Shown here: positions 1 to 8,495 of the stretch, in pieces
How positions within the stretch are numbered: position 1 is the stretch's first letter
Layout: each line of letters begins with the position of its first letter
DNA from: Tenacibaculum dicentrarchi
Lineage (GTDB): Bacteria > Bacteroidota > Bacteroidia > Flavobacteriales > Flavobacteriaceae
Assembly: GCF_964036635.1 (NCBI RefSeq)
Contig: NZ_OZ038524.1
Coordinates: forward strand, 260,001-324,000
Direction: 5' to 3'
Length of the DNA: 64,000 nt
The notes under the pieces: model-generated
The model's database searches: none
Told to the model about the DNA's origin: nothing
The model's input: only the letters and a program-made list of their open reading frames with translations
Program-made: the position numbers and the translations under genes

Positions 1-296
1 AATACTGCAATAAAAGCTTCTGTTCCTTTTCCTGTTACATTAATTTTAGTTCCTGCAGGAATGACTAATTTCCCACCGTCTTCTACAATATAAGAACCGG
101 TTAAGTTATATGTTTTTGAGGCGTCTAAGGTCATTGTACCTGCTACTTTTCCTTCAAGTTTAATACCTTCTTGGTCAGTACCTGTTCCTGTACCACCACC
201 AATAATTGCTGGTTCATCACTTCCACAACTAACGAAAGTCGTAGTTCCTGTTAATAATGCTGCTACTACAAAAGCTCTTAAGACTATTTTTTTCAT
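1..296 (-). CDS. Putative outer-membrane/surface lipoprotein, 3' end outside window
   Basis: The ATG at 294-296 opens a frame that runs off the left edge of the window, so only about 98 N-terminal residues are seen. They show a Lys-rich start, a hydrophobic stretch and a lipobox-like FVSCGS (Cys at about residue 24), so a lipoprotein is likely. After a Gly/Thr-rich spacer comes a pattern of short strands (KLEGKVAGTMTLDASKTY and so on) reminiscent of beta-helix or polymer-like lipoproteins found next to TonB receptors in Flavobacteriia. It lies 362 bp downstream of the TonB receptor on the same strand, but a strong terminator intervenes, so it may have its own promoter. The function is not recognisable from this fragment. 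Confidence 0.75.
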   Translation of the reverse strand, partial: MKKIVLRAFVVAALLTGTTTFVSCGSDEPAIIGGGTGTGTDQEGIKLEGKVAGTMTLDASKTYNLTGSYIVEDGGKLVIPAGTKINVTGKGTEAFIAV

Positions 297-360
297 TTTG
301 ATTTGTTTAATTTCTGTTATACAAATTAAGGCTATGTTTAACTCTTTTTATTTAATTAAA

Positions 361-404
361 GGTTAACGGTTTTGGTTTTGAAGGTTAACGATTTTGGTTT
401 AGTG
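361..404. repeat. Two 22-bp tandem direct repeats, possible operator
   Basis: 361-382 and 383-404 both begin GGTTAACG followed by TTTTGGTTT. The 22-bp period is two helical turns. They lie about 65 bp upstream of the lipoprotein start on the minus strand. Direct repeats at whole helical turns are typical of response-regulator binding sites, but that role here is inference. Confidence 0.5.
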
Positions 405-478
405 TTAATAAATAGTGACTTGTTTTTTATAATTAACTTGAATCGTTTAAGAGCTTGTTTAAATTTTAGGTTCGCCCT

Positions 479-531
479 GATTTGCTGAAGTTCTCTTGTT
501 GATGTGATGCTGAACTAAATTCAGCATGACG
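479..531. repeat. Partial copy of dispersed palindromic repeat
   Basis: 508-526 reads TGCTGAACTAAATTCAGCA, a palindrome followed by TGACG. It matches the right arm of the repeat at 26717-26746. The preceding GATTTGC...AGTTCT at about 479-494 resembles the hairpin loop at 26694-26708. The left arm is absent, so this looks like half of the element. Confidence 0.6.
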
Positions 532-588
532 TTTATCTGTTTTTCAAAACACTTTCTTTAATTTTTAAACAGGTTCTAAGTTTTGTGC

Positions 589-625
589 AAAAAAAATCTT
601 TGTGAAATTTCACAAAGATTTTTTT
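589..625 (-). terminator. Rho-independent terminator after TonB receptor gene
   Basis: A perfect palindrome centred on GAAATTTC with stem AATCTTTGTG/CACAAAGATT, flanked by A and T runs on both sides. It lies 34 bp past the stop of the receptor gene. Confidence 0.85.
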
Positions 626-658
626 AGTAAGTATCTTGTTTAAGAGTTTCTTCTTTTC

Positions 659-3457
659 TTAGAAAGAAAGGCTTAATCCTAAACTAATTTGTTGTCCTTT
701 TTTGTATAACTGAACTGTTTGATTTGTTTCAAGACCTGTTCTGGTATTTCGAACTAACTGGGTTTGCTTGATTTCAGGATTTAATACGTTTTTTCCTACT
801 AATTTAAGAGTTAAGTAATCCGTAATTTCTTTACTAACAATAGCATCTAAAGTGAAAAAACCTTTTTGAATAATTTGATCGTTATATAAGGTAGCTCTTT
901 GTGCTTGACTACGTGGCGCTCCTAAAGAAAATATTTTATCTGATGAATAATTTCCTGTTACCGTTGCTATTAATGGTTTTTCTGTTTGTGAGTTATAACT
1001 TACAGATCCATTGAAAATAAAGTTAGAAGCTCCTTGTAATTTTGTTTTTGTTACGTCTTTGTATTGAAATTCTTTATGTAAATCTTGATTTAAATACATT
1101 AAAGTAACATTACCAGTAGCGCTTAACAAGTTTTTATCGTCTTCATTTTTAAGTAATCCAACTTTTCCTTCAACTTCTAAACCTAACACATCTGCTTTAT
1201 CTCCAGTGTTTTCAAAAATAAAGTTTCCTGATGAACCTCTTGTTAATCCTAAGTTAATAGGGTTTTTAATTTGCTTATAAAATACGGTTGCTGATACCAA
1301 TTCTTCTCTACTTGGAAAGAATTCCCATTTTAAATCGATATTATAAATGTCTGATTTTTCTAAATCAAGGTTTCCTCTGGTAACACGCCCTGTTGGTGAT
1401 ACATATTCTAAGGGTGCAAGTTCTTTAAATTCTGGTAAGGTTTGTGTTACACTTGAAGCAAAACGTAAATAATTTTTTTCGTTTAATTCGTATTTTAAGT
1501 TTACACTAGGGTAAAGACCTTCATATTTTTTACTTAAACTACCAATTCGTTCTTTTTGTGTTGTTTTATCGATGTAATTGGCAACACTCCAATCCATGTT
1601 TATTTCATCTTTTTCAAAACGTAATCCTAAATTTCCTGAAAGTTTTTCATTGAATTGAAAATCAAAATTCACAAAACCTGCATAAGCTAATAAATCAGCT
1701 GAATAGGTATCGTAAGGACGGGTTTTTAATTCTAAGTTAGGGTATAAATTAGTATTAAAGTTACTCGCAGTAAAAGTATTGGTAATGTTATCAACAGAAG
1801 GAGCTTTCATTCCTTTTGCTTTTACCCCTACAAATAATGACTTAAAACTTCTTTCTTTTTTACGGATATTTATTCCATAGTTTAAGGCGTATGGTTTCTT
1901 TTCATATTCATCTGCACTTTGTCCTAGAGCAAGTTTGTTTTGAACTAAAGCATTGTAATCGTTGTCTTCAATTTTTTGACTTGATTTACGTTGTTGATAA
2001 TCTCCAACGTGTGCATATTGAATTTGTGATGAAGGATTTTTAGGATCTAAAATATTTACTTCATTTCTAATTCTGTTAGGTTCTTCGGCTAAAACAAAGT
2101 TGTAACCCGCTGCCCAGTTTAAGGTATTATTTTGGTCTAGTTTGTGTTCTCCTAATAATTGGTTAACGAAAAGCGTTGTTTGTTTAAAGTTTTGATCTCT
2201 TACAAAAGCGCCATCTTCGCTAGGGTCTTGATCGTAAACATAACCGAAACCTTTTCTTCCTTGTTCGTATAATAAGTCTTGACTTTTATTAACGATTAAA
2301 GTATTGTATTTTAATTTGTTGTTATCATTTAATTTTAAACTGAAGTTAATATATCCAGTAGCATTGGTGTTTGTAATATATTTTTCAGTATCATATTCTC
2401 CATTTTTAGAAAATCCTTTGTCTAAAATATTGGCTTTATAACTTCTAAATAATCCTTCTTGATAAGAGTTAGAAGAAGAATAAGAAGCAGATGCTACAAA
2501 TTTTAATTCTTTCCCGAAGATGTCAAATTTATGACCACCACCTACAGATGCGCTATAGTTAAATGGAACATTTGTTGTTTTAGTATCCCATCCTTGTCTT
2601 GTTAAGGCGTCTTGTAAAGCGTATTTTTTTTCGTGAAAACCAAAAGTAACATCATCATTAATAATGGTTTTTCTAAAATTGCTTAATCCGATAACATTGG
2701 TATTACCACCACCGCTTAAACCAATTTTGATACCTTTTTTTGAATATTCTTTTGATACAATATTTACAGATCCTGAACCTTGATCGGCATAGTTGTTAGT
2801 CGTATATGTTTTAGAAATTCCTACATTTTGAATGATGTTGGTATTAAATAAATTTAAGTTGATATTCTTATTATTTACATTATCGGAAGGAACAGGTAAA
2901 CCGTTCATTGAGGTAGATAAATAACGATCTCCTAAACCACGAATATAAATAGCACCAGTACCTTCACTTTTAGTTACTCCTGATATTTTAGTGGTTGCCG
3001 CAGCGGCGTTACTAACTCCTTTTTTTGATAATTCTTGTGCTCCAATACTTTCAACAATTACCGTTGCTTTCTTTTGTTGTAATAACAAAGCACTTTCTTT
3101 TTCTCTACTAACAGTTGCTTTAATTTCAATTTCATCTAAAGAAACGCCTTCATTAGCGCCAAGTTGTTGATTAACAATTAAAGTTTTGTCTGCTTTTACA
3201 GAAATTGCTTTTTCTATGGTTTGATACCCAACAAAACTGAATACAATTGTTTGGTTTCCGCTAGGGACATTTAAAGAATATTTACCATCCATATCGGTGG
3301 TTGCTCCAATGGTGCTTCCTTTAATAAAAACATTGGCAAATGGCAAAGCTTCACCGCTCATCTCTTTATCAGAAATCGTACCTGATACCGTTCCTTTACT
3401 TTGTGCATAGACAAAATTACAAAGGCTTAAAAGAGTAATAATTATTAGTTTTTTCAT
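659..3457 (-). CDS. TonB-dependent outer-membrane receptor with carboxypeptidase-like N-terminal domain
   Basis: 932 residues. It has a signal peptide ending at about residue 18 (FVYAQS), a carboxypeptidase-regulatory-like beta-sandwich at about 22-105 (typical GATTDMDGKYSL and FSFVGYQT), a plug domain at about 125-240 (YIRGLGDRYLSTSMNGLPVP), and a long beta-barrel ending in an aromatic residue (...LGLSLSF). This is the common Bacteroidota receptor architecture. The protein imports a bound substrate across the outer membrane using TonB energy. The ligand cannot be read from the sequence. There is no SusD-like partner; the only associated gene is the lipoprotein downstream. It is transcribed away from a 214-bp gap before the second receptor and followed by a strong terminator. 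Confidence 0.93.
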   Translation of the reverse strand: MKKLIIITLLSLCNFVYAQSKGTVSGTISDKEMSGEALPFANVFIKGSTIGATTDMDGKYSLNVPSGNQTIVFSFVGYQTIEKAISVKADKTLIVNQQLGANEGVSLDEIEIKATVSREKESALLLQQKKATVIVESIGAQELSKKGVSNAAAATTKISGVTKSEGTGAIYIRGLGDRYLSTSMNGLPVPSDNVNNKNINLNLFNTNIIQNVGISKTYTTNNYADQGSGSVNIVSKEYSKKGIKIGLSGGGNTNVIGLSNFRKTIINDDVTFGFHEKKYALQDALTRQGWDTKTTNVPFNYSASVGGGHKFDIFGKELKFVASASYSSSNSYQEGLFRSYKANILDKGFSKNGEYDTEKYITNTNATGYINFSLKLNDNNKLKYNTLIVNKSQDLLYEQGRKGFGYVYDQDPSEDGAFVRDQNFKQTTLFVNQLLGEHKLDQNNTLNWAAGYNFVLAEEPNRIRNEVNILDPKNPSSQIQYAHVGDYQQRKSSQKIEDNDYNALVQNKLALGQSADEYEKKPYALNYGINIRKKERSFKSLFVGVKAKGMKAPSVDNITNTFTASNFNTNLYPNLELKTRPYDTYSADLLAYAGFVNFDFQFNEKLSGNLGLRFEKDEINMDWSVANYIDKTTQKERIGSLSKKYEGLYPSVNLKYELNEKNYLRFASSVTQTLPEFKELAPLEYVSPTGRVTRGNLDLEKSDIYNIDLKWEFFPSREELVSATVFYKQIKNPINLGLTRGSSGNFIFENTGDKADVLGLEVEGKVGLLKNEDDKNLLSATGNVTLMYLNQDLHKEFQYKDVTKTKLQGASNFIFNGSVSYNSQTEKPLIATVTGNYSSDKIFSLGAPRSQAQRATLYNDQIIQKGFFTLDAIVSKEITDYLTLKLVGKNVLNPEIKQTQLVRNTRTGLETNQTVQLYKKGQQISLGLSLSF

Positions 3458-3617
3458 TATATTTAATACTTACTTAGGTTCTAATATATACACTGCAAAT
3501 CTGATGTAATCTTGTAAAACTAATGTTAGATGAAAATTATGCTTGTTTTATTAGAATGTATCTTTAATGTTAATCAAAGTGTTTTATGTTATGTAAGTAT
3601 TAAGGTAGTATTATGCA

Positions 3618-3648
3618 AATAGAGAGGCTTGTTTTAAGTCTCTCTATT
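3618..3648 (-). terminator. Hairpin downstream of second TonB receptor
   Basis: AATAGAGAG (3618-3626) pairs with CTCTCTATT (3640-3648), 23 bp past the receptor stop. There is no good T run on the minus strand, so termination is only possible. Confidence 0.4.
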
Positions 3649-3671
3649 ACAGGTTATTATATTGATGTTGG

Positions 3672-6017
3672 TTATTGAAATATTTTAAAGCCTAAGGTAT
3701 AGGTTCTTGGGGCTGCGGGTCCGTAAATAAAATTACTATCACGTTCTTTGCCAATATCAAATGATTTTTGATAGTTGTCAAAAATATTTTTAACACCAGC
3801 CGAAACTTCAATATTTGTTTTTAAGTTTTCTAACTTAAAATTGTAGCTTGTTTTAATTCCTACATTAAAAAACGCTGGAGATTCAAAATATTCATCGGCA
3901 CTTAAATTTTTATCAGAAGCTAAATGTAGTACATCCATTTTACCTGTATAAACGAGGTTTAAAGCCGTTTTAAATTGCTGATTTGGTGTATAAGTGGCTG
4001 TTGCGTATCCGTAAGTTGTAGGAGTTCTTAAAAATTCTTTTTTACTTTCTAAATCATCAGAATTACTTACTGCCGTATTGTATTTACTAGATTGATAGGT
4101 AAGCCCTGCATCAAATTGAAAAATTCCATCATAATTTAAGCGAGTCTCTAACGTTATTCCGCTAACAACAGCACCATCTCCATTTTTCTTTTCAAAAACC
4201 TCTCCAAATTCATCTTCTCCAATTCCTTCTAAATAAAAAGCGTCATTTAATTCCGTATAAAAACTTTCTACGGTAAATCCATAGATATAATGTTCGGTTG
4301 GTTTATCATAATTAAAGGATACGGTATAACTATTAGAACGCTCTTTCTTTAAATCATCAGCAAGTTGAACTCTTGAAATTCCACCACCAGCAAAAGCCAT
4401 ATGTAAATCGGTGTCAAAGGCTTGAGGAGCTCTAAACCCTGTTCCCCAAGTGGCTCTTAATTGTGTTTTTTCAAAAGGTTTGAAAAGTAAAGAAACACGT
4501 GGACTTGCTACATTATTGATAATTGATTTCTTTGTTTTATCTTTATTGAGTGCTTCTAATTTATGATGGTCATAACGAACCCCTGCTAATAAATTCCATT
4601 TTTTATTAATTTCCCAATCACTTTGGAAGAAAAATCCGTAGTTTTGAGTAACTTGGTCAACGTTATATTCATAGGCTTTAATTTCATCAAAAACATCATC
4701 TTGAACAAATTCTCCACCAAGAGTTAATACATTATTTCCTTTGATAAAATCTTCTAATTTATGATTGAATTGAAGTCCTCCTTGAAAGGTAGTAGTTTCT
4801 GAATTTCCGTATGGTGGATTTGCCAAATGTTCAGTATCTTCAGTTACATTTTGAGTTCCAGGACGGATTCCTGTATAGTGTTCTCGGTCAGTATATTGTG
4901 AGGCTATGTATGTAATTAATGAACTTTTATCTTCATTAAAATTAAGTTGATAATCGATATTTCCAACATACACATCGTGTATTCTTTTTTCAGATTGTAG
5001 GGCAAAATGAGGGGCATTTTCAATGATTTCTCCACCGTAACGGTCTTCATTCATTTTGCTGAAATTAATCTCTATTTTTTGATTATCCGTAGGTAAAAAA
5101 AACAAGTTTGTACCAAATGAATTGTTTTTAAGTTCTGGAAGTTCTGAAAAATTATCATCATTATGGTCATAAATTTCACGATTTCTATGATTGATAAAAA
5201 ACGAAATTCCTGCATTTTTATCTTCATTAACAACGGTTGCATTTCCTGAAATAATATGGTCAGAAGCACCTTTGAAATTTTGATAATTATAGCCAATACT
5301 AAAATTGTTTTTCTTCGGGATATTGGTAATTACATTGACTGTTCCACCAATGGCACTCGAACCGTATAATGCCGAACCACCACCACGAACAACTTCAATT
5401 CTGTCAATCATATTGGTAGGAATTTGCTCCAAACCATACAAACCAGTTAAAGGGCTAAAAATCGGGCGACCGTTTATTAAAATTTGCGAATATCCACCAG
5501 ATAAACCGTTCATTCTAAGTTGTGTATAGTTGCACGTTTGACAATCTGTTTCTACTCGTAAACCTGTTTGAAATTTTAATCCTTCCGATAAATTACACGC
5601 CTGTACATCGGCTAAAGTTTCGCTGTTTATTACGTTTACAATCACAGGATTTTTAGTGCTTCGTCTGTCGGTTCGAGTTCCTGTTACGGTAATTTGGTCT
5701 AATAATTCGGCGTGTTCGGTTAAGCTAAAATTTACAGTATTTACTTTTTCTTTTGATATGTTTATTTTTTTTTGAGAAGACATAAACCCCACAGCAGAAG
5801 CAATTAAGGTAACTTTTTTTTGATTGTTTAGAGAAATGTTTTCTAAAATAAATACGCCATTTTCATCGGAAGTGATTCCTGTGCTGCTATTTTTTATCAA
5901 AATATTGGTAAAAGGAAGTATTGCGCCTTTCGAGGTGGTTATTTTTCCGGTTATAGTTTGTGCTTTACTAAAGGCTGAAATTAGTAAAAGTGTAAATAAT
6001 AGTAATTTTTTCATCAC
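3672..6017 (-). CDS. TonB-dependent receptor, candidate metal (Mn/Fe) receptor
   Basis: 781 residues beginning with two adjacent Met codons. Signal peptide ends at about residue 19 (FSKAQ). Carboxypeptidase-like domain about 21-100, TonB-box-like LLDQITVTGTR at about 105-115, plug about 120-235 with the conserved RIEVVRGGGSALYGSSAIGG segment, then the barrel with a terminal aromatic residue. The plug carries Cys141 and a DCQTC motif (Cys159, Cys162), which could bind metal or form a disulfide. It is divergent from a DtxR/MntR-type repressor and Mn-type ABC transporter, and its promoter region is bracketed by two operator-like palindromes. It is therefore probably the outer-membrane entry point of the same metal regulon. 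The ligand (free metal, siderophore or other chelate) is unknown. Confidence 0.9.
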   Translation of the reverse strand: MMKKLLLFTLLLISAFSKAQTITGKITTSKGAILPFTNILIKNSSTGITSDENGVFILENISLNNQKKVTLIASAVGFMSSQKKINISKEKVNTVNFSLTEHAELLDQITVTGTRTDRRSTKNPVIVNVINSETLADVQACNLSEGLKFQTGLRVETDCQTCNYTQLRMNGLSGGYSQILINGRPIFSPLTGLYGLEQIPTNMIDRIEVVRGGGSALYGSSAIGGTVNVITNIPKKNNFSIGYNYQNFKGASDHIISGNATVVNEDKNAGISFFINHRNREIYDHNDDNFSELPELKNNSFGTNLFFLPTDNQKIEINFSKMNEDRYGGEIIENAPHFALQSEKRIHDVYVGNIDYQLNFNEDKSSLITYIASQYTDREHYTGIRPGTQNVTEDTEHLANPPYGNSETTTFQGGLQFNHKLEDFIKGNNVLTLGGEFVQDDVFDEIKAYEYNVDQVTQNYGFFFQSDWEINKKWNLLAGVRYDHHKLEALNKDKTKKSIINNVASPRVSLLFKPFEKTQLRATWGTGFRAPQAFDTDLHMAFAGGGISRVQLADDLKKERSNSYTVSFNYDKPTEHYIYGFTVESFYTELNDAFYLEGIGEDEFGEVFEKKNGDGAVVSGITLETRLNYDGIFQFDAGLTYQSSKYNTAVSNSDDLESKKEFLRTPTTYGYATATYTPNQQFKTALNLVYTGKMDVLHLASDKNLSADEYFESPAFFNVGIKTSYNFKLENLKTNIEVSAGVKNIFDNYQKSFDIGKERDSNFIYGPAAPRTYTLGFKIFQ

Positions 6018-6036
6018 TCTGTGGTTATTTTTTAGC

Positions 6037-6051
6037 TTAGACTTGTTCTAA
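6037..6051. promoter_or_regulatory. Imperfect DtxR/MntR-type operator
   Basis: TTAGACTTGTTCTAA, a degenerate copy of the perfect palindrome 25 bp away. It falls just downstream of the receptor's predicted -7 box on the minus strand, where a bound repressor would block initiation. Confidence 0.65.
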
Positions 6052-6059
6052 ATTTAATG

Positions 6060-6067
6060 CAAACATA
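6060..6067 (-). promoter_or_regulatory. Bacteroidota -7 box for TonB receptor
   Basis: TATGTTTG on the minus strand fits TAnnTTTG. It lies about 43 bp upstream of the start codon, between the two palindromes. No clear -33 TTTG is seen. Confidence 0.5.
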
Positions 6068-6075
6068 AAATAATT

Positions 6076-6091
6076 TTTAGACTTGTCTAAA
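6076..6091. promoter_or_regulatory. Perfect 16-bp palindromic operator (DtxR/MntR type)
   Basis: TTTAGACTTGTCTAAA: two perfect 7-bp arms around TT, in the divergent region beside a DtxR/MntR family gene. It covers the -33 region of the receptor promoter and lies just upstream of the expected -33 of the repressor operon, so one site could control both directions. Confidence 0.8.
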
Positions 6092-6117
6092 GATTATTTT
6101 ATATAAATGAAAATACA

Positions 6118-6125
6118 TATCTTTG
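6118..6125 (+). promoter_or_regulatory. -7 box of repressor/metal-transporter operon
   Basis: TATCTTTG matches TAnnTTTG, 28 bp before the repressor ATG. The -33 position has only a T-rich tract. Confidence 0.6.
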
Positions 6126-6153
6126 TAGTATCAAAAAATACGATCAAAAAAAG

Positions 6154-6813
6154 ATGTTTAGTCAATCCGAAGAAAATTATATAAAAACAATATATCATTT
6201 AGCCTTAGTATCTGATAAAGGAATTACCACTAATTCGATTGCTAAAATGTTGGTAACAAAAGCATCATCAGTAACCGATATGATTAAAAAATTATCGGAT
6301 AAAGAAGTGGTTATCTATAAAAAATATCAAGGAGTTACTTTAACTGATTTAGGTAAAAAAACTGCCACAAATATTATCCGTAAACATCGTTTATGGGAGG
6401 TTTTTTTAGTAGAAAAACTTAATTTTTCTTGGGATGAGGTACATGAGGTTGCCGAGCAATTAGAGCATATTCAATCGCCTAAATTGATTGATGAATTAGA
6501 TGTTTTTTTAGGACAGCCAAAAACAGACCCACACGGAGACCCAATTCCTGATAAAGAAGGAAATTTGCCACAAATTCAAAAAAGTTTATTAGCAACATTG
6601 CATAAAAATGAACAAGGAGTTTGTGTTGGTGTTAATGATACTTCTTCTGAGTTTTTACGCTTTTTAGATAAACAAGAAATTGCATTAGGACAACACATAG
6701 AAGTTTTAGATAAAGAACCTTTTGATGATTCTTTTCTAGTAATGATAAATGATAAAAAAATGACCATTTCAAATAAAGTTGCCAATAATATTTATATCCA
6801 AAAAATAAAATAA
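6154..6813 (+). CDS. DtxR/MntR-family metal-dependent transcriptional repressor
   Basis: 219 residues: N-terminal winged helix (about 1-70), dimerisation/metal-binding helices (about 71-140, with the family motif HGDPIP at 127-132), and a C-terminal FeoA/SH3-like domain (about 150-219). Metal-site residues visible by alignment to DtxR are His78, Glu82, His97, Glu104 and His105. The DtxR Cys102 position is Glu101, as in MntR, and the Met10 position is Asn8. That points to Mn rather than strict Fe sensing, though this is inference. It is first in an operon with a metal ABC transporter, starting 13 bp before the next gene. It probably represses its own operon and the divergent TonB receptor through the palindromes at 6037-6091. 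Confidence 0.93.
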   Translation: MFSQSEENYIKTIYHLALVSDKGITTNSIAKMLVTKASSVTDMIKKLSDKEVVIYKKYQGVTLTDLGKKTATNIIRKHRLWEVFLVEKLNFSWDEVHEVAEQLEHIQSPKLIDELDVFLGQPKTDPHGDPIPDKEGNLPQIQKSLLATLHKNEQGVCVGVNDTSSEFLRFLDKQEIALGQHIEVLDKEPFDDSFLVMINDKKMTISNKVANNIYIQKIK

Positions 6814-6826
6814 ATAAAAAAATAAA

Positions 6827-7738
6827 ATGAAAAAAGTAATAGTAGTAATACTTGTTTTAATAACAATTGGATGTAAAACAACAGAGAAAAAACAAAATGG
6901 TAAATTAAATGTAGTTACAACAACTACAATGATTACCGATTTAATAAAAAATATAGGTGGTACTAAAATTGAAGTAAATGGTTTAATGGGAGCAGGTGTT
7001 GACCCACATTTATATAAAGCCAGCGAAGGCGATGTGTCTAAATTATTTAATGCCGATGTTGTTATTTATAATGGTTTGCATTTAGAAGGAAAGTTAGAAG
7101 AAGTGTTCGAGAAAATGCAACATCAAAATAAAAAAACAATTGTTGTTTCTGATGTTATTGATAAAAAAAACTTAATTGGTTCAGAATTATTTGCTTCAAA
7201 TTACGACCCACATATTTGGTTTGATATTACTAATTGGACAAAAATTACTTCTTATGTTACTAATAAATTAGCCGAAATAGATGTTAAAAATGCATCATTC
7301 TATAAAGAAAATGCAAAAATATATTTAGAAAAATTACAGGAGTTAAATAAGCAAGTAGCAACTAAAATAAATGAATTACCTCAAGAAAAAAGAATTTTAG
7401 TAACCGCTCACGATGCTTTTAATTACTTCGGAAGACAACACAAATTTAATGTTGTTGGTTTACAAGGTTTATCAACAGCTACGGAGGCAGGTGTTCAGGA
7501 TGTTCAAAAATTAGCGAAGTTTATTATTGATAACAAAGTGAAAGCAATTTTTGTAGAAAGTTCAGTTCCTAAACGAACTATTGAAGCTTTACAGGCTGCT
7601 GTAAAATCGAAAAATCAAGAAGTTGTTATTGGCGGAACTTTACATTCTGATGCTTTAGGAAGTGCAGGAACTATCGAAGGAACGTATATTGGAATGTACA
7701 ACGCAAATGTAAATACGATTGTAAACGCCTTAAAATAA
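6827..7738 (+). CDS. Metal ABC transporter substrate-binding lipoprotein (cluster A-I, MntA/TroA-like)
   Basis: 303 residues with a lipoprotein signal (lipobox around Cys16, ITIGC). Expected metal ligands of the PsaA/TroA family are visible: His61 (VDPHLYK), His129 (YDPHIW), Glu244 (FVESSVP) and Asp275 (HSDALG). The His/His/Glu/Asp set and the lack of a His-rich loop fit Mn/Fe-type proteins better than ZnuA. It binds divalent metal in the periplasm and passes it to the two permeases encoded downstream. A 16-bp gap separates it from the ATPase gene. Confidence 0.92.
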   Translation: MKKVIVVILVLITIGCKTTEKKQNGKLNVVTTTTMITDLIKNIGGTKIEVNGLMGAGVDPHLYKASEGDVSKLFNADVVIYNGLHLEGKLEEVFEKMQHQNKKTIVVSDVIDKKNLIGSELFASNYDPHIWFDITNWTKITSYVTNKLAEIDVKNASFYKENAKIYLEKLQELNKQVATKINELPQEKRILVTAHDAFNYFGRQHKFNVVGLQGLSTATEAGVQDVQKLAKFIIDNKVKAIFVESSVPKRTIEALQAAVKSKNQEVVIGGTLHSDALGSAGTIEGTYIGMYNANVNTIVNALK

Positions 7739-7754
7739 TCAACAGATAATACAA

Positions 7755-8495
7755 ATGAGTGAAATAAAATACGCAGTAACTGTTGATGATTTAACAGTTG
7801 CTTATAATTATAAACCCGTACTTTGGGATATTGATTTGGCAATTCCTGAAGGTGTTTTAATGGCAATCGTTGGACCAAATGGAGCAGGGAAATCTACCTT
7901 AATAAAATCTATTTTAGGTATTATAAAACCCATTGCAGGAAGTGTTTCTATATTTGGGCAATCGTATGAAAAACAACGAAAGTTAGTTGCCTATGTTCCA
8001 CAGAAAGGAAGTGTCGATTGGGATTTTCCTACAACTGCTTTAGATGTTGTGTTAATGGGAACTTACGGAAGTTTAGGCTGGATTAAAAGACCTGGAAGAG
8101 CTCAGAAAAAAACAGCTTTAGAAGCGCTTGAAAAAGTAGGAATGTTAGCTTTTAAAAGTCGTCAAATTTCTCAACTTTCAGGAGGACAACAACAGCGTGT
8201 TTTTTTAGCCAGAGCTTTGGCACAAAATGCAGCTATTTATTTTATGGATGAACCTTTTCAGGGAGTTGATGCAACTACCGAAATTACCATCATCAATATT
8301 TTAAAAGAACTCCGAAAAGCAGGAAAAACTGTAATTGTAGTACATCACGATTTACAAACTGTTCCCGAATATTTTGATTGGGTAACTTTTTTAAATGTGA
8401 AAAAAATAGCTACAGGTCCTGTTAAAGAAATTTTTAATGATGATAATTTAACCAAAACTTACGGAATTAACTATAAAGTAAGTGTACAACAATAA
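7755..8495 (+). CDS. Metal ABC transporter ATP-binding protein
   Basis: 246 residues. Walker [10 protein letters not shown] at 40-48, Q-loop near VPQKGS at 81-86, signature LSGGQQQR at 141-148, Walker B IYFMDEP at 161-167, and the switch His in VVHHD. It belongs to the ZnuC/MntB/TroB group. Its TAA stop overlaps the ATG of the first permease by one base, which suggests translational coupling. It powers import of the metal delivered by the upstream lipoprotein. Confidence 0.95.
   Translation: MSEIKYAVTVDDLTVAYNYKPVLWDIDLAIPEGVLMAIVGPNGAGKSTLIKSILGIIKPIAGSVSIFGQSYEKQRKLVAYVPQKGSVDWDFPTTALDVVLMGTYGSLGWIKRPGRAQKKTALEALEKVGMLAFKSRQISQLSGGQQQRVFLARALAQNAAIYFMDEPFQGVDATTEITIINILKELRKAGKTVIVVHHDLQTVPEYFDWVTFLNVKKIATGPVKEIFNDDNLTKTYGINYKVSVQQ

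Larger units (their letters stand above)
297..658. other. Intergenic region with direct repeats, half palindromic repeat and terminator
   Basis: No ORF is supported in this 362-bp gap. From left to right it holds the lipoprotein leader (297-360), two 22-bp imperfect direct repeats (361-404), a partial copy of the palindromic repeat that also bounds the GIY-YIG cassette (479-531), and the terminator of the TonB receptor gene (589-625). Confidence 0.7.
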
